Assembly: GCA_002480085.1 (NCBI GenBank)
Contig: DKPJ01000011.1
Span: forward strand, 674,389-738,388
Source of the DNA: Enterobacteriaceae bacterium UBA7338
GTDB taxonomy: Bacteria > Pseudomonadota > Gammaproteobacteria > Enterobacterales > Enterobacteriaceae
Length of the DNA: 64,000 bases
Direction of reading: 5' to 3'
The notes under the pieces were generated by a model. The model had not been told where the DNA came from. It worked only from the letters and a program-made list of their open reading frames with translations, and ran no database searches. The position numbers and the translations under genes were made by a program. The first letter of the stretch is position 1, and every line of letters starts with the position of its first letter. This document shows, piece after piece, positions 26,624 to 38,774 of this stretch.

Positions 26624-28219
26624 TTATTTTTTCAAATCGACCTGATAAAAAATGTGTTTGCCAAAGGGATCGATCTCATACCCCACGACCTCTTTGCGCA
26701 CCGGCTCGAAAATCGTCGAATGGGCGATCATCACGGCGGGCATCTGGTCATGCATCATCTGCTGCGCCTGCGTGTAGAGGGCGGTACGCTGGGATTGATC
26801 GGTAATGGCTTTCGCCTCGGCAATCAGCTTATCAAACGGCTGATAGCACCACTTCGCCGAGTTGGAGCCGCCGTCCGCCGACTGGCAGGTAAAGAGCGGG
26901 CCGAAGAAGTTATCCGGATCGCCGGTGGCGGTGGTCCAGCCCATCAGCGCCGCCTGATGCTCGCCGCCCTTCACGCGCTTGAGGTACTCGCCCCACTCAT
27001 AGGTGACAACCTTCGCCTGCACGCCAATCTTCGCCCAGTCGGCCTGGATCATCTCGGCCATGCGCTTCGCATTCGGGTTGTAGGGGCGCTGCACCGGCAT
27101 CGCCCACAGGTCAATGCTCAAGCCGTTGGCAAACCCTGCCTCGGCCAGCAGCGCTTTGGCCTGCTCAGGGTTGTAGTCATAATCTTTCAGGTCACCGTCT
27201 GCGCTCCAGACGCCTGGCGGCAGCAGATTTTTCGCCGCCGTGCCGGTGCCCTGGAAGACCGCGTCAATAATCGCTGGCTTGTTGATGGCCATCGCCAGCG
27301 CCTGGCGCACCTTGACGTTATCCGTTGGCGCTTTCTGCGTGTTGAGGGCAAGGAAACCGGTATTCAGCCCAGCTTTGCTCATCAGGTTGATATTGGGGTT
27401 CTCGCGCATCCGCGGCAGATCCGCCGGATTCGGGAAGGCCATCACCTGACACTCGTTCTTCTCCAGCTTGGCATAGCGCACCGAGGCGTCCGGGGTGATG
27501 CTAAATACCAGCCGGTCCAGCTTCGCCTTGCCCTGCCAGTACTCCGGGAAGGCGGTAAAGAGGATGCGCGAATCCTTCTGATACTGCGCCAGCTTGAACG
27601 GGCCGGTGCCAATCGGGTCCATATCGACGCGCGTCGGTGTGCCCGCCTTCAGCATGGCATCGCCATACTCAGCCGACAGGATCGAGGCGAAATACCACGC
27701 CAGATCGGCCACGAACGGCGCTTCCGGGTGCGCCAGGGTGAAGCGCACGGTGTGGTCATCCACTCTATCAATGCTGGTGATCAGCTTGCCAAACTCCAGG
27801 CTTTCGAAGTTGGAGTAGTTGCCGTTAGAGACGTTGTGATAGGGATGTTGCGGATCCTTCTGCCGCATAAACGAGAAGATAACGTCGTCGGCGTTGAAGT
27901 CCCGCGTCGGAGTAAAGTATTTATTGCTCTGGAACTTCACCCCCTTGCGCAGATGAAAGGTGTAGGTTTTGCCATCTTCGCTAACGTCCCAGCTCTCGGC
28001 GAGGCTTGGCTCTAACTCCGTGGTGCCAACCTTAAACTCTACCAGCCGGTTGTAGACCGGCACGGCGCTGGCATCGACGCTGGTTCCCGAGGTGTAAAGC
28101 TGAGGGTTAAAGTTTTCAGGCGATCCTTCCGAGCAGTAAACCAGCGTCTTCGCGGCCACGGTAGAACTGACCGTGAGCGCGGCCAACGCCAGTGCAAGTG
28201 ATGTGGGTTTGCTTATCAT
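26624..28219 (-). CDS. Peptide ABC substrate-binding protein (DppA-like, orphan)
   Basis: A 531-residue SBP_bac_5 protein with a signal peptide (residues about 1-22, ending VAA-KTLVYC). The mature start LVYCSEGSPENFNPQLYTSG and the VWSADGDLKDYDYNPEQAKALL region are very like the E. coli dipeptide-binding protein DppA. No permease or ATPase gene is adjacent, so it presumably docks on a transporter encoded elsewhere. AGGATAAAG precedes the ATG at 28219. It is divergent from pepT with 115 bases between, suggesting joint control of peptide uptake and cleavage. Confidence 0.88.
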   Translation of the reverse strand: MISKPTSLALALAALTVSSTVAAKTLVYCSEGSPENFNPQLYTSGTSVDASAVPVYNRLVEFKVGTTELEPSLAESWDVSEDGKTYTFHLRKGVKFQSNKYFTPTRDFNADDVIFSFMRQKDPQHPYHNVSNGNYSNFESLEFGKLITSIDRVDDHTVRFTLAHPEAPFVADLAWYFASILSAEYGDAMLKAGTPTRVDMDPIGTGPFKLAQYQKDSRILFTAFPEYWQGKAKLDRLVFSITPDASVRYAKLEKNECQVMAFPNPADLPRMRENPNINLMSKAGLNTGFLALNTQKAPTDNVKVRQALAMAINKPAIIDAVFQGTGTAAKNLLPPGVWSADGDLKDYDYNPEQAKALLAEAGFANGLSIDLWAMPVQRPYNPNAKRMAEMIQADWAKIGVQAKVVTYEWGEYLKRVKGGEHQAALMGWTTATGDPDNFFGPLFTCQSADGGSNSAKWCYQPFDKLIAEAKAITDQSQRTALYTQAQQMMHDQMPAVMIAHSTIFEPVRKEVVGYEIDPFGKHIFYQVDLKK

Positions 28220-28334
28220 CTTTATCCTGTCTTTTAATTGGCTATCACTACGTGCTATCAATAGGTGTCTATTAATACATAACACTAAAATCACACCGTA
28301 AGCACCTGATAAAACAAATAAAGAAGGAATCACT

Positions 28335-29564
28335 ATGTCATCGCCACTCGCCAGTCAATTAACCCAGCGCTTCTTTCGCTACCTTTCCATCACCAGCCAG
28401 AGCGATGCCGCCGCAACCACCCTGCCCACCACGGCAGGCCAGTATGAGATGGCCCGCGTCCTTGCTGACGAGCTAAAAACGCTGGGATTAGAAGAGATTG
28501 TGATCGACGAGCACGCCACCGTGACGGCGGTTAAAAAGGGCAACGTGGCGGGCGCGCCGCGCGTTGGTTTTATCACCCATATCGATACCGTAGACGTCGG
28601 ACTGTCGCCGGATATTCATCCCCAGATCCTGCAATTTACCGGCACAGATCTCTGCCTGAACGCCAGCAAGGATATCTGGCTGCGCACCGCCGAGCATCCA
28701 GAGATTTTAGCCTACCCGGGCGAGGAGATTATTTTCAGCGACGGCACCAGCGTGCTGGGTGCGGATAACAAGGCGGCAGTAACGGTGGTGATGACCCTGC
28801 TGGAGAACCTGACCGCTGAGCATCAGTATGGTGATATCGTGGTGGCCTTTGTGCCGGATGAGGAGGTGGGCCTGCGCGGGGCGAAGGCGCTCGATCTCAC
28901 GCGTTTCGACGTCGAGTTTGCATGGACCATCGACTGCTGCGAGCTGGGAGAGATTGTTTATGAGAACTTTAACGCCGCCCAGGCGAAGATCCGCTTTACC
29001 GGCGTGACGGCGCACCCGATGTCGGCCAAAGGCGTGCTGGTGAACCCGCTGCTGATGGCGACGGACTATATCAGCCATTTCGATCGTCAGCAGACGCCGG
29101 AGCATACCGCAGGTCGCGAGGGCTACACCTGGTTCAACGGCATGGAGGCGGTACAGGGCCACGCCGTGCTCAGCGCCAGCATCCGCGATTTTGATAAAGC
29201 ACGCTTCGAGCAGCGCAAGCAGCAGATTGGCGAGGTGGCGCAGCTTATCGCCGCGCAGCACCCTACCGCGAAGGTGGAGTATGAGATCGATGACGTCTAC
29301 AGCAACATCAGCAACGCTGTCGGTGAAGATCGTCGCGCCATCGATCTGATGTTTGAGGCGATGGAGTCCCTGGGCATCACGCCGAAGCCAACCCCGATGC
29401 GCGGCGGCACCGACGGCGCGGCGCTGTCGGCGAAGGGGCTGCTTACGCCGAACTTCTTCACCGGCGCGCACAACTTCCACTCTCGCTTTGAGTTTCTGCC
29501 GCTGAAATCCTTCGAGGCCTCCTACAACGTCGCGCTTCAGCTCTGCCTGCTGGCGGCGCGCTAA
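28335..29564 (+). CDS. pepT: Peptidase T (tripeptide aminopeptidase)
   Basis: A 409-residue M20B zinc aminopeptidase that removes the N-terminal residue of tripeptides in the cytoplasm. Zinc-site motifs are visible: [34 protein letters not shown] and [22 protein letters not shown] ending ([14 protein letters not shown]). In E. coli pepT is beside potABCD, so its position here differs. It converges with tehB and the two overlap by 4 bases. Confidence 0.95.
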   Translation: MSSPLASQLTQRFFRYLSITSQSDAAATTLPTTAGQYEMARVLADELKTLGLEEIVIDEHATVTAVKKGNVAGAPRVGFITHIDTVDVGLSPDIHPQILQFTGTDLCLNASKDIWLRTAEHPEILAYPGEEIIFSDGTSVLGADNKAAVTVVMTLLENLTAEHQYGDIVVAFVPDEEVGLRGAKALDLTRFDVEFAWTIDCCELGEIVYENFNAAQAKIRFTGVTAHPMSAKGVLVNPLLMATDYISHFDRQQTPEHTAGREGYTWFNGMEAVQGHAVLSASIRDFDKARFEQRKQQIGEVAQLIAAQHPTAKVEYEIDDVYSNISNAVGEDRRAIDLMFEAMESLGITPKPTPMRGGTDGAALSAKGLLTPNFFTGAHNFHSRFEFLPLKSFEASYNVALQLCLLAAR

Positions 29565-30157
29565 GCGGGTTTACGGGCCAGCAGCGTGGCAAAGCGCAGC
29601 TTAATGCGGTTGCCATTGGCGTCGGTGCGGTGTAGCTCACCGACGTCTTCATTGTATTTCACCACCTCCCAGCCGCTGTAATACTCCGCCAGCTCCCCGG
29701 TCTTGAAGGCAAACGGAAAACCAACCGTGCAGGGGAGATCCTCGGTATCCATTGCGGCAACGATCAGGTTATAGCCCCCCGGCACGGTGGTGCGCTGCAT
29801 ATTGGCAATCAAACCCGGAATGGTTTGTGGCTCCAAAAACATCATCACCACGGTAGAGAGGATAAAGTCATACTCGCCGTCAAAAGTAAGCGCGTTGAGA
29901 TCGACTGTGGCAATCTCAAGGTTCTCAAGCCCCTCCGCCGCCTTGATGCGCTCAATATTGGCGATGCTCATTGGGTTTTTATCCCATGCCGTGACACTGT
30001 AACCATTCGCGGCAAGATAGAGGCTGTTACGACCGTTGCCGCAGCCGAGATCGAGGGTGTTGCCCGGTGGGATCAGCGCTGCCGCAGCCAGCACTTCAGA
30101 ATGGGTACGGGTCAGACCATATTTTTCAGTGAAATAATTCTCATCAACCTGGGCCAT
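29561..30157 (-). CDS. tehB: Tellurite resistance methyltransferase TehB
   Basis: A 198-residue SAM-dependent methyltransferase. The SAM site [18 protein letters not shown] is at about residues 37-54. It matches E. coli TehB (197 residues), which methylates tellurite and selenium compounds. In E. coli it follows tehA, a membrane channel-like protein; there is no tehA here. Its 3' end overlaps pepT by 4 bases. Confidence 0.92.
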   Translation of the reverse strand: MAQVDENYFTEKYGLTRTHSEVLAAAALIPPGNTLDLGCGNGRNSLYLAANGYSVTAWDKNPMSIANIERIKAAEGLENLEIATVDLNALTFDGEYDFILSTVVMMFLEPQTIPGLIANMQRTTVPGGYNLIVAAMDTEDLPCTVGFPFAFKTGELAEYYSGWEVVKYNEDVGELHRTDANGNRIKLRFATLLARKPA

Positions 30158-30283
30158 ATTACATCCTTACTAAGAGAGAAAATTAAAATGATATTTTAAA
30201 TGCATTTTATGGAAGTTCCCGGGCAATAGCCAGAGCGGCAAAATTTGCTACGTTTAACAGAGTCCATCAGCGGAAAACTAACA

Positions 30284-31264
30284 ATGAATAAGTACCGCCT
30301 GAGCGATGCCAGCCGCTCATTTAGCTATCAGGATAACGGTGAGAAGCGGCACGTTACCCTGCGCCAGATCGTCGCCCTTGTAGATTTTCATGATGTTAAA
30401 GCCGGCTCGCCGGGCGGCTGGGTAGAGGATGAGCAGGTGCTTAGCCAGCAGGGTAGCTGCTGGATCTACGATGAGAACAGCATGGTATTTGGTGGAAGCC
30501 GGATACGCGACAGCGCGCGTGTCAGCCAGCCCTGCACCATCTATGATGGCGTGGAGATAAGCGACAATGCCTGGGTGGACGGATCGGATATCTGCCGGGG
30601 CGCCCGTCTCAGCGGCAACGTGCTGGTGCAGCGGTCGCGAGTCAGCGGCGAATGCCTGCTGAGTGATGATGCCCGGATCCTCAACGGCAGCGAGATCGTT
30701 GCCGCCCGCGGGCTAACCGTCGATAACGATGCCACGCTGCGCATCTACGAGCGCGCCACGGTGAACCACTCCCGCATTGTGCACCAGGCGCAGATTTACG
30801 GTGACGCCATCGTCAACTACGCCTTCGTAGAGCATCGGGCCGAAGTGTTTGACTTTGCCCTGCTGGAGGGTAACGAGGAGAATGACGTCTGGGTCTGCGA
30901 CTGCGCCAAGGTCTACGATCGCGCGCGTGTTGTGGCCGGACGCGGCGAGGACGCCATCCCTACCCTGCGCTACAGCGCGCAGGTGGCGGAAAGTGCGGTG
31001 GTAGAGGGCAACTGCGTGCTGAAGCACCATGTGCGGGTCGGCGGCGAGGCGCGGCTTAGCGGCGGGCCGCTGGTGCTGGATAACTTTGTTCTCGTCCATG
31101 GCCGGGCGCAGCTCAGCGGCAACCTGCTGATCGAGGAGCATATTGAGATCGGCGGCGATGCGGCGGTGATTGCCCTTGAAGAGGAGTATATTCACCTGCG
31201 GGGTCCGAAGGTGATGAGCGGCGCGGAGCGTATCACCCGCACGCCGCTACTGGGATCGCACTAG
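30284..31264 (+). CDS. ydcK: YdcK family beta-helix protein
   Basis: A 326-residue protein, exactly the E. coli YdcK length. It is built of short imperfect repeats typical of left-handed beta-helices of hexapeptide-transferase type (for example [20 protein letters not shown], then [18 protein letters not shown]). The function is unknown; no catalytic residues can be named. I chose the ATG at 30284 (MNKYRLSD); the frame opens at 30245. It converges with rimL with a 4-base overlap. Confidence 0.88.
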   Translation: MNKYRLSDASRSFSYQDNGEKRHVTLRQIVALVDFHDVKAGSPGGWVEDEQVLSQQGSCWIYDENSMVFGGSRIRDSARVSQPCTIYDGVEISDNAWVDGSDICRGARLSGNVLVQRSRVSGECLLSDDARILNGSEIVAARGLTVDNDATLRIYERATVNHSRIVHQAQIYGDAIVNYAFVEHRAEVFDFALLEGNEENDVWVCDCAKVYDRARVVAGRGEDAIPTLRYSAQVAESAVVEGNCVLKHHVRVGGEARLSGGPLVLDNFVLVHGRAQLSGNLLIEEHIEIGGDAAVIALEEEYIHLRGPKVMSGAERITRTPLLGSH

Positions 31265-31809
31265 CCGTCGATAATCCGCGCGTAGAGGTTCTGGTCGTCA
31301 TAGCGCCCGTTAAGGAACTCCGCCTCTTTCAGGCAGCCCTCGAGCACAAAACCAGCACGCTGGGCCACCCGGTTGCTGGCGGCGTTATCTACCCGGCACT
31401 TGATCACAAAGCGCCGGATTTCGCCGCTGCGGGCATAGTGCTGAATAAACGCCTCCAGCGACCGGGAAAGAATGCCCTGTCCCTGATGCGCCTCATCCAG
31501 CCAGTAGCCGATATAGGCGGTCTTGTTCAGCGGCTGGATGGCATTGAACGATAGCACGCCTACGATGGCCTCCTCCTGCATAATCAGGAACATTTTGGCG
31601 TAGCCGCGCTGGTGCAGCATAACGTTGCTCTGGGCGTTCTTCCGCGAATCCTCTTCGCTGGCCACGTACTGCGGCCAGTTCAGCGACTGCTGGAGCCACT
31701 CCCGGTTCTTCACCACCAGCTGATGAAGCTCGCTGACGAAGCGCTCATCGATGGCGCACAGGCTTAGCGTGTCGCTAACGGGGATAATCTCATCCGTGCT
31801 GGTCTGCAT
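31261..31809 (-). CDS. rimL: Ribosomal protein L12 serine N-acetyltransferase RimL
   Basis: A 182-residue GNAT acetyltransferase. The acetyl-CoA segment [23 protein letters not shown] and the later [21 protein letters not shown] are typical of the RimJ/RimL group, and the sequence follows E. coli RimL along its length. It converts ribosomal protein L12 to L7 by N-terminal acetylation. It starts 14 bases after the opgD stop when read on its own strand's reverse order, and E. coli ydcH, which lies between them there, is missing. Confidence 0.9.
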   Translation of the reverse strand: MQTSTDEIIPVSDTLSLCAIDERFVSELHQLVVKNREWLQQSLNWPQYVASEEDSRKNAQSNVMLHQRGYAKMFLIMQEEAIVGVLSFNAIQPLNKTAYIGYWLDEAHQGQGILSRSLEAFIQHYARSGEIRRFVIKCRVDNAASNRVAQRAGFVLEGCLKEAEFLNGRYDDQNLYARIIDG

Positions 31810-31823
31810 CTGCTCTCCTTTCC

Positions 31824-33479
31824 TTAGCGCATCACGCGGTCATCAACGTAGGTCCGCTTGTCCGGCGCGGGCGGGAAGTACTGATAGAGCCATGTTTCGC
31901 TCACCGCCTCGCCCTGGCAGCGCAGGAACATGCGCATCTCTACCGGATCGGTGGAGTCGTTGGTGGGATACCAGTCGAACTGAATGCGGTAGCCGTCGAA
32001 CGGCTCCACGTAGAGGATCTCTACCTGCTTCGCCTCGCCGTTAGAGAGGGTGATCACTGGCTCAATGCCTCGTGGCGCAGCCTCTTTGATGTTACCCCCG
32101 GCAAAGTCGATGGCGAAACGACGCGCCCACACCTGCGGATAGTGCTCGCCCGGCGCCCACCCTTCCGGGAAGCCGCCCATGCCGGTACGGGTCGCCAGCA
32201 CGCGGGCCAGCGGAGAGTGTACCGGCGGCTGCGCGCTCCAGTAGAGACGGTACTGGAAGGCAAGCTCGTCCCCGGCTTTGATCGGTTTTTCCGGCTGCCA
32301 GAAGCAGACAATGTTATCCAGCGTCTCGCCGGTGGTGGGGATCTCCATCAGGTTAACGCTCCCCTTGCCCCAGCTATTGCGCGGCTCGACCCACAGGCTT
32401 GGGCGCTTGTTGTACCAGCCCATCACGTCCTGATAGTGAGAGAAGTCGCGATCCAGCTGCAGCAGGCCAAAGCCCTTCGGGTTGTTGTCCTCAAAGGCGT
32501 TAAACTGCAGCTTCTGTGGGTTGTTAAGCGGACGGCAGATCCACTCCCCGTTGCCCCGCCACATCGCCAGACGGTCGGAGTCATGGATCTGCGGATGGAT
32601 GGTGTCGCACATGCGCCGCTCGTTGTTGCCGCAGCTAAACATGCTGGTCATCGGCGAGATCCCCAGCTGCTTGATATCCTTGCGGGCGTAAAGGTGGTTA
32701 TCCACCTCCATGATCACCTGGTTCTGCTCGCAGTGGATCACAAATTTATACGCGCCGGTCAGGCTCGGGCTATCCAACAGGGCATAGACGGTAAAAGAGG
32801 TATCCGACGGCTTAGCCGTTTCAAACCAGAATGAGGTGAAGTCCGGAAACTCCTCTGGCGTGTCGGTAAAGGTATCGACCGCGACGCCGCGTGCAGAGAG
32901 ACCATACTGATAGGTGCTGTCAACGGCGCGGAAATAGCTAGCGCCGAGGAAGGAGACGATATCCCGACGGGCCAGCTCCGGCTTCTTAAAGACGCGGAAA
33001 CCGGCGAAGCCGAGATCGCTCTGCCCCTCCAGCTGCCTGGTATCAACGCCGGCGTCGTGGTAGTTAAACAGCTCAGGGCGGAAGTGGATCTCACGGGCCT
33101 GGTGAGTAGACGGATCCAACGAGAACATACGCACCCGGCGACGGAAGCCCATCCCGACGTGGAAAAACTGCACGTCAAGCTGGCGGCCCTCAACGTTGTT
33201 CCATAGCGACTGCTTCGCATCGTACTGAATGCTGTTGTAGGCCTGCGGCGTCAGGGTAGCCAGCGTATCGGGCAGCGCACGCGGCGCACCTCCCCAGGGT
33301 GTCTGGGCCAGATCGTGAGCCGAGGCCTGCAGGCTGGAGAAATCAAAACGATGGCTCTGGCCATCGGCGATGCCGGGTTCCGCTGCAAAGGCAGCGCGCG
33401 AGAAGAGCGAAGCGAGGCCAGAGGTCCCGCTCGCAGCGGCCAGTATCATAGAAGATTTTAAAAAACGTCTGCGGTTCAT
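31824..33479 (-). CDS. opgD: Glucans biosynthesis protein D
   Basis: A 551-residue periplasmic protein, the E. coli OpgD (MdoD) length, with a twin-arginine signal (NRRRFLKSS, cleavage near AFA-AEP at about residue 33). The family works on osmoregulated periplasmic glucans; OpgD controls their backbone structure. Conserved blocks include [22 protein letters not shown] and [23 protein letters not shown]. The gene order ydcJ-opgD-rimL is as in E. coli apart from the missing ydcH. Confidence 0.94.
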   Translation of the reverse strand: MNRRRFLKSSMILAAASGTSGLASLFSRAAFAAEPGIADGQSHRFDFSSLQASAHDLAQTPWGGAPRALPDTLATLTPQAYNSIQYDAKQSLWNNVEGRQLDVQFFHVGMGFRRRVRMFSLDPSTHQAREIHFRPELFNYHDAGVDTRQLEGQSDLGFAGFRVFKKPELARRDIVSFLGASYFRAVDSTYQYGLSARGVAVDTFTDTPEEFPDFTSFWFETAKPSDTSFTVYALLDSPSLTGAYKFVIHCEQNQVIMEVDNHLYARKDIKQLGISPMTSMFSCGNNERRMCDTIHPQIHDSDRLAMWRGNGEWICRPLNNPQKLQFNAFEDNNPKGFGLLQLDRDFSHYQDVMGWYNKRPSLWVEPRNSWGKGSVNLMEIPTTGETLDNIVCFWQPEKPIKAGDELAFQYRLYWSAQPPVHSPLARVLATRTGMGGFPEGWAPGEHYPQVWARRFAIDFAGGNIKEAAPRGIEPVITLSNGEAKQVEILYVEPFDGYRIQFDWYPTNDSTDPVEMRMFLRCQGEAVSETWLYQYFPPAPDKRTYVDDRVMR

Positions 33480-33591
33480 GCCTGGAAAAACGTCCTTTTG
33501 GTCGTGTGAAAGCGCTCCGCCCGCAAGCGAAACAGCGGCAATAAAAGCACGCCCACTCTAGACAATATCGTCCAGGAATCCAATGAGAGTT

Positions 33592-34935
33592 TTATACCAA
33601 TCCGCAGCGCCGCAGGCTGCGCACCTCCGCCGCCTGGTAGAGGGCAAACTCGTCCAGCACCGAACAGCCCAGCGCCTGCTCAAACGCCTCCCGGCTGGCA
33701 TTGCCATGCTGGCGCTGCTGAGTCTCATTGCCGAGGTTTGACTGGAAAATTCCTGCCGCGCTCACCGGGAGAAAATCTTCATAGGTGATAGGCTGCGCCA
33801 CCACCCAGCCACGCTCGATCAGCGGCTGCGGATCGTCCCCCGGCCCAAAGGCGTGGCGATGCCCCTCTCCCGTGGGCGTCAGGCGGTAGCGGAAGTAGGC
33901 CAGCCCCTGGCGACGCAGCAGCAGCTCGCTGTCGGGAAAGGCGGTAAATTTCTCCTGCAGGTGACGCTGGTGGGTCAGATTATCTTTCCCGGTACCCGCC
34001 TCGGCCAGCAGCCGATCGTAAAGCGCCCGCCCTTTCGGCGTCAGGGCCACGCCGCGCTGCTCGATCTCTCCGAAGCGCGCGCTATGCGTTCCCCGGTGCT
34101 CTCCGGCAAACAGCACCGGCTCCTCCAGCGCCTTGAAGCTGGTCTGGCGCAGCAGGAGCGGAACCTCCCGCCGGGGCGGTCCCTCAATAAGGATTTTTGG
34201 CTCGATACCATACTCCGGCATCAGGGCCTGCACCTGGTCGATATCCAGCGTGCGTGGCGTCAGGTGATTGATGTGGCAGCCGGGAAAGCAGACGACGTCG
34301 GCAATCAGCCGATGTTCAGCGTGCAGCGCATGGTAGGTTTCGTAGTCAACGGTGGCGTGCTGGTGCCAGCGGAAGGTCTCCAGCGCCTGCTGGACAAATT
34401 CGTGCGCCTGAGCGGCGGTAAATCCGCCCTGCTTCTCAAAACACGCCAGCAGCTCCAGACAGCGCGGGGTAAAAATCGAACGTCTGGCAAGAATGCTTTT
34501 AGCGCGCTGGCGCAGCGAATCGCTCTCAATCAGCTCCGGGCGGAGCAGCGAAGTGAAGACGCGAAACGGATTGCGGCACAGCGCCTCGTCGTCAACCGGG
34601 CGAAACGCGGTGGAGTGCACCGGCACCCCCGCCTCGGAGAGATCGTAGTAGCCCACCGGCTGCATGCCCATAACCGCGAAGAGTCGCCGCAGCGTGGATA
34701 GCTCCAGCGGCGTACCCACGCGAATCGCCCCGTGGCGCTCAACGTTGAGCCGCGCCAGCTCGTCGGCGTTAGCAAGCTGTTCATGCAGCTTAGGGTTGTT
34801 CTCAAGCACCGCCAGATTTACATCGGCAACCAGCTCCAGCAGGGTGCCGTACTGGGGAACTTCCTGCTGGTACATGGCCGACATGGCCTGTGAAAATTCT
34901 TCCCGGATCTCATCAGCCGTGATGGTATACGCCAT
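33592..34935 (-). CDS. ydcJ: 2-oxoadipate dioxygenase/decarboxylase-like protein YdcJ
   Basis: A 447-residue VOC-superfamily protein (DUF1338, HglS type), exactly the E. coli YdcJ length. HglS enzymes are Fe(II)-dependent and convert 2-oxoadipate to D-2-hydroxyglutarate in lysine breakdown; this activity is inferred from the family. Conserved stretches: DVVCFPGCHINHLTPRTLD and KILIEGPPRREVPLLLRQTSFKALEE. The start is the ATG at 34935 (MAYTITADEIREEF). It is divergent from the LysR gene ydcI, 251 bases away. Confidence 0.9.
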   Translation of the reverse strand: MAYTITADEIREEFSQAMSAMYQQEVPQYGTLLELVADVNLAVLENNPKLHEQLANADELARLNVERHGAIRVGTPLELSTLRRLFAVMGMQPVGYYDLSEAGVPVHSTAFRPVDDEALCRNPFRVFTSLLRPELIESDSLRQRAKSILARRSIFTPRCLELLACFEKQGGFTAAQAHEFVQQALETFRWHQHATVDYETYHALHAEHRLIADVVCFPGCHINHLTPRTLDIDQVQALMPEYGIEPKILIEGPPRREVPLLLRQTSFKALEEPVLFAGEHRGTHSARFGEIEQRGVALTPKGRALYDRLLAEAGTGKDNLTHQRHLQEKFTAFPDSELLLRRQGLAYFRYRLTPTGEGHRHAFGPGDDPQPLIERGWVVAQPITYEDFLPVSAAGIFQSNLGNETQQRQHGNASREAFEQALGCSVLDEFALYQAAEVRSLRRCGLV

Positions 34936-35186
34936 AATCTCATTTCTCCCCTTCATCTACCTGGAGTGTAGAGAAGGTCCTCACCCGGCGCGGGAAATAA
35001 TTACAAAATGTGATCGGGGCAAAGAGTGTAAGCATCAGTTACATAACAAATAATTATACTTATTGTCGGCAGAAAGCCGTAGATAGCCGGTGAAAGCGCT
35101 TAAATGTTAATAATATTTTGCTAGCAAGTTATCAAATTTAGATAACTTTTCTTGTCAGCGGTTGTGCTCTGTTTTTAACATTGGTT

Positions 35187-36110
35187 ATGGAAAAAAATGG
35201 TCTCTTCAGTCAGCGCATTCGCTTGCGCCACTTACATACCTTTGTCGCCGTCGCTCAACAGGGAACGCTGGGGCGTGCGGCAGAAACGCTCAACCTTAGC
35301 CAGCCCGCGCTGTCGAAAACCCTTAACGAGCTGGAGCAGCTTACCGGCACGCGACTGTTCGATCGTGGGCGGATGGGCGCGCACCTGACCGTGGTGGGCG
35401 AACAGTTCCTGACCCATGCGGTGCGGGTGCTGGATGCGCTAAATACTGCCGGACAGGCGCTGTACCATAAAGAGGGCGTTAACAGTGACGTGGTGCGCGT
35501 CGGCGCGCTGCCCACCGCTGCGCTGGGCATTATGCCCCCGGCGATTGGCGAATTTCATCACCACCTGCCGCATATTACTCTCCAGGTGGCGACCATGAAT
35601 AACCCGATGCTGCTGGCTGGCCTGAAAACCGGCGAGCTGGATATCGGCATCGGCCGTATGTCGGACCCGGAGATGATGAGCGGCCTGAATTACGAGCTGC
35701 TATTTCTGGAATCCCTGAAGCTGGTAGTCCATCCCAATCATCCGTTACTTAAGGATACGGTGACCCTTAGCCGGGTGATGGAGTGGCCGGTCGTGGTCGC
35801 CCCGCAGGGCACCGCGCCGCGTCAGCATACCGAGGCGCTGCTCTCAAGCCAGGGGTGCACGCTGCCCTCAGGCTGTATCGAAACGCTGTCGGCCTCTCTC
35901 TCCCGCCAGCTTACCGTCGAGTACAACTACGTCTGGTTTGTTCCCTCCGGGGCGGTAAAGGACGATCTCAAACAGGGGGCGTTGACGGCGCTACCGATCC
36001 CGGCCCAGGGTGCGGGCGAGCCGATCGGCATCATTACCCGCATTGATGCCCCGCTCTCGGCGGGGGCGCAAACGCTGCTTAGCGCTATCCGAAAATCGAT
36101 GCCGGTTTAA
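35187..36110 (+). CDS. ydcI: LysR-family regulator YdcI
   Basis: A 307-residue LysR-type regulator, the E. coli YdcI length. The N-terminal winged helix reads LRHLHTFVAVAQQGTLGRAAETLNLSQPALSKTLNELE and is followed by a periplasmic-binding-type effector domain. YdcI has been linked to pH/acid stress responses in enterobacteria. I chose the ATG at 35187 (MEKNGLFSQ) over the TTG at 35181. It is divergent from ydcJ and 124 bases upstream of a YdeP-type gene read in the same direction. Confidence 0.92.
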   Translation: MEKNGLFSQRIRLRHLHTFVAVAQQGTLGRAAETLNLSQPALSKTLNELEQLTGTRLFDRGRMGAHLTVVGEQFLTHAVRVLDALNTAGQALYHKEGVNSDVVRVGALPTAALGIMPPAIGEFHHHLPHITLQVATMNNPMLLAGLKTGELDIGIGRMSDPEMMSGLNYELLFLESLKLVVHPNHPLLKDTVTLSRVMEWPVVVAPQGTAPRQHTEALLSSQGCTLPSGCIETLSASLSRQLTVEYNYVWFVPSGAVKDDLKQGALTALPIPAQGAGEPIGIITRIDAPLSAGAQTLLSAIRKSMPV

Positions 36111-36234
36111 CGCAGCGTGCGCTTTAGCCCTCTTCCAGCGGCAGTTGTTGCGCAAATGGTAAACATGACGTTAATTGTATGATAAAAACGCGTTATTGAT
36201 TATGGGTGCAGGAACCCGCCGTCTGGAAGAACGC

Positions 36235-38526
<2,292 letters not shown>

Positions 38527-38547
38527 CGCCAAATTTCCTCTCTTCTC

Positions 38548-38571
38548 GCCCGTCTTTGTGACGGGCTTTTT
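38548..38571 (+). terminator. Rho-independent terminator of the YdeP-type gene
   Basis: GCCCGTC (38548-38554) and GACGGGC (38560-38566) form a 7-bp stem with a TTTGT loop, followed by TTTTTGTTT. It begins 22 bases after the stop. Confidence 0.85.
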
Positions 38572-38774
38572 GTTTGCCACCCACAAAACGTGTGAAATTA
38601 TTTTTTTAACAATTGCGTAAAACAATTTAACAGATCTATCATGTCGCACAATTCACCATATGGTTCATAAAATTTTATTATGGTGAAGATTTGAACCCAT
38701 TTTACAAGGCAACCCCTGTTTAAATTACCTTTTTGGTTCACATGCAAACCAGAGAGGTCTCTTAGGAGAGTGAC

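Noticed and set aside
26654..28015. 453-codon open frame on the plus strand opposite the DppA-like gene
   Set aside because: It mirrors a clear, signal-peptide-bearing binding protein; the translation is Arg/His-rich with no family pattern.
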